From contig CALUPH010000003.1 in assembly GCA_944322615.1 (NCBI GenBank), forward strand, positions 124,001-188,000: a stretch of 64,000 bases of DNA, in the 5' to 3' direction. Below the pieces are notes generated by a model, which saw nothing but the letters and a program-made list of their open reading frames with translations, did not search any database and was not told the origin of the DNA. Shown piece after piece: positions 62,108-64,000 of the stretch (position 1 is its first letter; each line of letters begins with the position of its first letter). Source of the DNA: Candidatus Gastranaerophilales bacterium. GTDB taxonomy: Bacteria > Cyanobacteriota > Vampirovibrionia > Gastranaerophilales > Gastranaerophilaceae. A program made the position numbers and the translations under genes.

Positions 62108-63472
62108 ATGAGTGAAAAAGTTGTAATAATCGGTGGCGGAGCTGCAGGACCAAAAACCGCAGCAAAACTGAGACGAGAACGTGCAGATATACAAATAGAC
62201 TTATATACACAAGAAGATATTATTTCATATTCAGCATGCGGACTGCCATATTTTATAGAAAACATAATTAAATCTCCTGATACATTAATTATGCGAACTC
62301 CGGAAGATTTCAAAAAACAAAATATAAATATTCACATTAAACAAAAATGCATAAATGTTGATACCAGAAAAAAGATAGTACTAATCGAAGATATTGAGAC
62401 ACTTAATATATATAAAGTACCATATGATATTTTGGTAATAGCAACAGGAGCGACACCAGAGATTCCTAATATAAGGAATGTTGATTTGAAAAATATATTT
62501 ACATTGAGAACAATTCAAGACGGAATAAAAATAAAAGAGAAAATGTTTCAATCACAAAAAGCCGTTTTGATTGGAGGGGGTTATATTTCAATTGAGGTAA
62601 TGGAAGCGTTTGTTCAAAACAACTTGCAAGTTACTTTAATTGAAAAGAATCCGCACATATTAAAAATGTTTGATGATGACTTTGCAAAGCTGATTACGGA
62701 CTATATAATAGGAAGAAATCCCGGGCAGGTTAATATACTAACTAATGAAGAAGTAGTAATGTTTCAAGGTAATGAGAAGGGCGAAGTAACTAAAGTTATA
62801 ACCGCATCAGGTAAACAAATTGAGACAGACCTTGTCGTATTAGGTACCGGGGTACGACCAAATACTGACTTTCTAATAGGAAGTGATATCAACCTAAGTG
62901 TAAAAAACAGTATAAAAGTAGGGAATACAATGCGAACCTCAAAGTTAGGGGTATACGCAGTAGGAGACTGCACTGATAATTTTAATTTAATAACAAACAG
63001 ATACACTTGGGTACCAATGGGTTCAACTGCAAATAAAGAAGGAAGATGTGCAGCAATTAATATAGCAGGTGGTAATTGTTTATTTGAAGGAATTTTAAAT
63101 TCAACAATTACCAAATATTTTGATTTTACAATTTCAATAATCGGAATAAGTTACCAAGAAGCATTAAAACTTGGATTTCAACCCGAATATGCAATAGTAA
63201 CCAAAAGAGATAAAGCAGGTTACATGCCAGATCCGGGGATATTAACCTTAAAATTAATTGCAGATAGAAACACTCACACGATACTAGGGATACAAGGTAT
63301 AGGAGAAGGCGAAGTTAATCAAAGAATAAATACCGTAATTCCGGCAATCTTAGAAAAGACAAAACTTGAATCTTTTATGAATTTAGATTTGCCATATTCA
63401 CCACCTTATTCACCGGCTATAGATCCTGTATTAAATGCCGCACAAATTGTTTACCATAAAATTAATTACTAA
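62108..63472 (+). CDS. CoA-disulfide reductase/NADH oxidase-like flavoprotein
   Basis: A 454-residue pyridine-nucleotide disulfide oxidoreductase. It has FAD motif VIIGGGAAGPKTA, a single active Cys C44 in YSACGLPYF, the NAD motif AVLIGGGYISIEVME and GVYAVGDC. The single redox Cys is the hallmark of CoA-disulfide reductases and water-forming NADH oxidases, not of lipoamide dehydrogenases, so it does not supply the missing L protein of glycine cleavage. AGAGGG precedes the ATG. Confidence 0.88.
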   Translation: MSEKVVIIGGGAAGPKTAAKLRRERADIQIDLYTQEDIISYSACGLPYFIENIIKSPDTLIMRTPEDFKKQNINIHIKQKCINVDTRKKIVLIEDIETLNIYKVPYDILVIATGATPEIPNIRNVDLKNIFTLRTIQDGIKIKEKMFQSQKAVLIGGGYISIEVMEAFVQNNLQVTLIEKNPHILKMFDDDFAKLITDYIIGRNPGQVNILTNEEVVMFQGNEKGEVTKVITASGKQIETDLVVLGTGVRPNTDFLIGSDINLSVKNSIKVGNTMRTSKLGVYAVGDCTDNFNLITNRYTWVPMGSTANKEGRCAAINIAGGNCLFEGILNSTITKYFDFTISIIGISYQEALKLGFQPEYAIVTKRDKAGYMPDPGILTLKLIADRNTHTILGIQGIGEGEVNQRINTVIPAILEKTKLESFMNLDLPYSPPYSPAIDPVLNAAQIVYHKINY

Positions 63473-63497
63473 AATATATATAAATATATTATGTAAT

Positions 63498-63532
63498 AAA
63501 AAACCGGATCAAAATATGTTATCCGGTTTTTT
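63498..63532 (+). terminator. Bidirectional terminator
   Basis: AAAAAACCGGAT (63498-63509) and its complement ATCCGGTTTTTT (63521-63532) form a 12-base stem between the flavoprotein and the convergent protease gene. T residues run on both strands. Confidence 0.9.
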
Positions 63533-63562
63533 ATCATACTTAAAAAATTATTAAATTCTAAA

Positions 63563-64000
63563 CTAACGGTTAACAGACATCTTTTCATTTTGAATCATCT
63601 GCAATAAAACTTCTTGAGCTTTTTTCAATTGTACATCATTCTTTTCTTTTATATCTTCCTCTGTAATTTTAACCTCAATATCCGGTGCAATACCTTTTTT
63701 ATTGATGTCAGTACCATTTGGAGTTAAATATTTTTGTACAGTGATATTAAGCCCCGCACCAAATGGGCTTAAAGGTTTTACCTCTTGAACTAAGCCTTTA
63801 CCAAAAGTATTTTCACCGATAAGTATTGCCCTTTGATTATCTTTCAAAGCACCTGACATAATTTCACTTGCTGAAGCACTACCTTTATTAATTAAAATTA
63901 CCAAAGGTTGAGTTGAAAAATATCTTTTAGAAGAACGTGAAGTATCCTTATAACCATCTCTATCCACAGTGCTTACAATAATATCATCATCCAAAAATAA
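63563..64000 (-). CDS. Carboxyl-terminal processing protease (S41), 3' part
   Basis: The visible 145 codons are the C-terminal half of an S41 (CtpA/Prc-type) serine protease; the N-terminal half and PDZ domain lie beyond the window edge. The catalytic Ser is in NKGSASASEIMSGAL and the Lys in GENTFGKGLVQ. YLTPNGTDINKKGIAPDI is the usual closing motif. It would cleave C-terminal tails of periplasmic or lumenal proteins. The frame continues open to base 64000. Confidence 0.92.
   Translation of the reverse strand, partial: LFLDDDIIVSTVDRDGYKDTSRSSKRYFSTQPLVILINKGSASASEIMSGALKDNQRAILIGENTFGKGLVQEVKPLSPFGAGLNITVQKYLTPNGTDINKKGIAPDIEVKITEEDIKEKNDVQLKKAQEVLLQMIQNEKMSVNR

Noticed and set aside
62108-63472. 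Dihydrolipoamide dehydrogenase to complete glycine cleavage
   Set aside because: The enzyme has one active Cys (SACGLPYF) and lacks the Cys-x4-Cys pair of lipoamide dehydrogenases.

Overview
The window is strongly AT-rich chromosomal DNA from a bacterium. Gene content (Na+-pumping oxaloacetate decarboxylase, a Re-citrate-synthase-type operon, a two-subunit-type glycine decarboxylase fragment, cytoplasmic hybrid kinases, many lineage-specific proteins with a short SF(x)G motif) is most like the non-photosynthetic gut relatives of cyanobacteria (Vampirovibrionia/Melainabacteria, Gastranaerophilales). That placement is an inference from remembered families, not from a search.

Region 1 (1-16,090, all minus strand) is the late module of a podovirus-like prophage. 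In transcription order (right to left) it holds: three small unknown genes, terS, terL, a GH108-type endolysin, a small virion protein, portal, scaffold, major capsid protein, a Bbp16-type cement protein, an internal terminator, tail tubular proteins A and B, a gp13/gp14-like internal virion set, a long coiled-coil internal protein, a tail fibre and its downstream partner, a small secreted protein, and a partial gene that leaves the window. The module ends against the 3' end of the host gene rlmH. An inverted repeat with a built-in -10 box sits in front of terS, and a 15-base direct repeat lies between phage and rlmH. No integrase, repressor, holin or reverse transcriptase is in view.

Region 2 (16,095-30,330) is host. 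It has a COG2509 flavoprotein with gcvT, gcvH and gcvPA, an ArnT-like glycosyltransferase and yidD in one plus-strand run. Lineage-specific membrane or motif proteins, a membrane-anchored HExxH protein, CorA, a degenerate receiver/GGDEF-like protein and a TIM-barrel protein follow.

Region 3 (30,339-40,660) has a soluble hybrid histidine kinase, a NarL-type regulator and an exported beta-propeller-like protein. An HNH/coiled-coil protein is divergent from a phosphoglucomutase-phosphoglucose isomerase fusion. Then comes the tRNA-Thr/tRNA-Tyr/tRNA-Thr/tuf operon with a consensus promoter and a broken tRNA-Thr copy inside.

Region 4 (40,659-51,310) has trxA, two small membrane proteins, a PanE-like reductase, and a four-gene operon predicted to make 2-oxoglutarate from oxaloacetate and acetyl-CoA (Re-citrate synthase-like, aconitase large and small subunits, isocitrate dehydrogenase). 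Two tandem paralogues with a shared N-terminal domain, an EF-hand, a coiled coil and a C-terminal Cys/His peptidase domain follow; neither has a signal peptide.

Region 5 (51,417-64,000) has the birA-oadG-oadA-oadB-pckA group, which links biotinylation, Na+-coupled oxaloacetate decarboxylation and PEP formation. It continues with a receiver protein with a predicted leaderless mRNA, a 5'-truncated GtrB-like glycosyltransferase, a repeat-rich solenoid-like SFKG protein, two overlapping small genes, hsp20, a TM1266-like ACT protein, a CoA-disulfide-reductase-like enzyme, and the end of an S41 (CtpA) protease that runs off the window.
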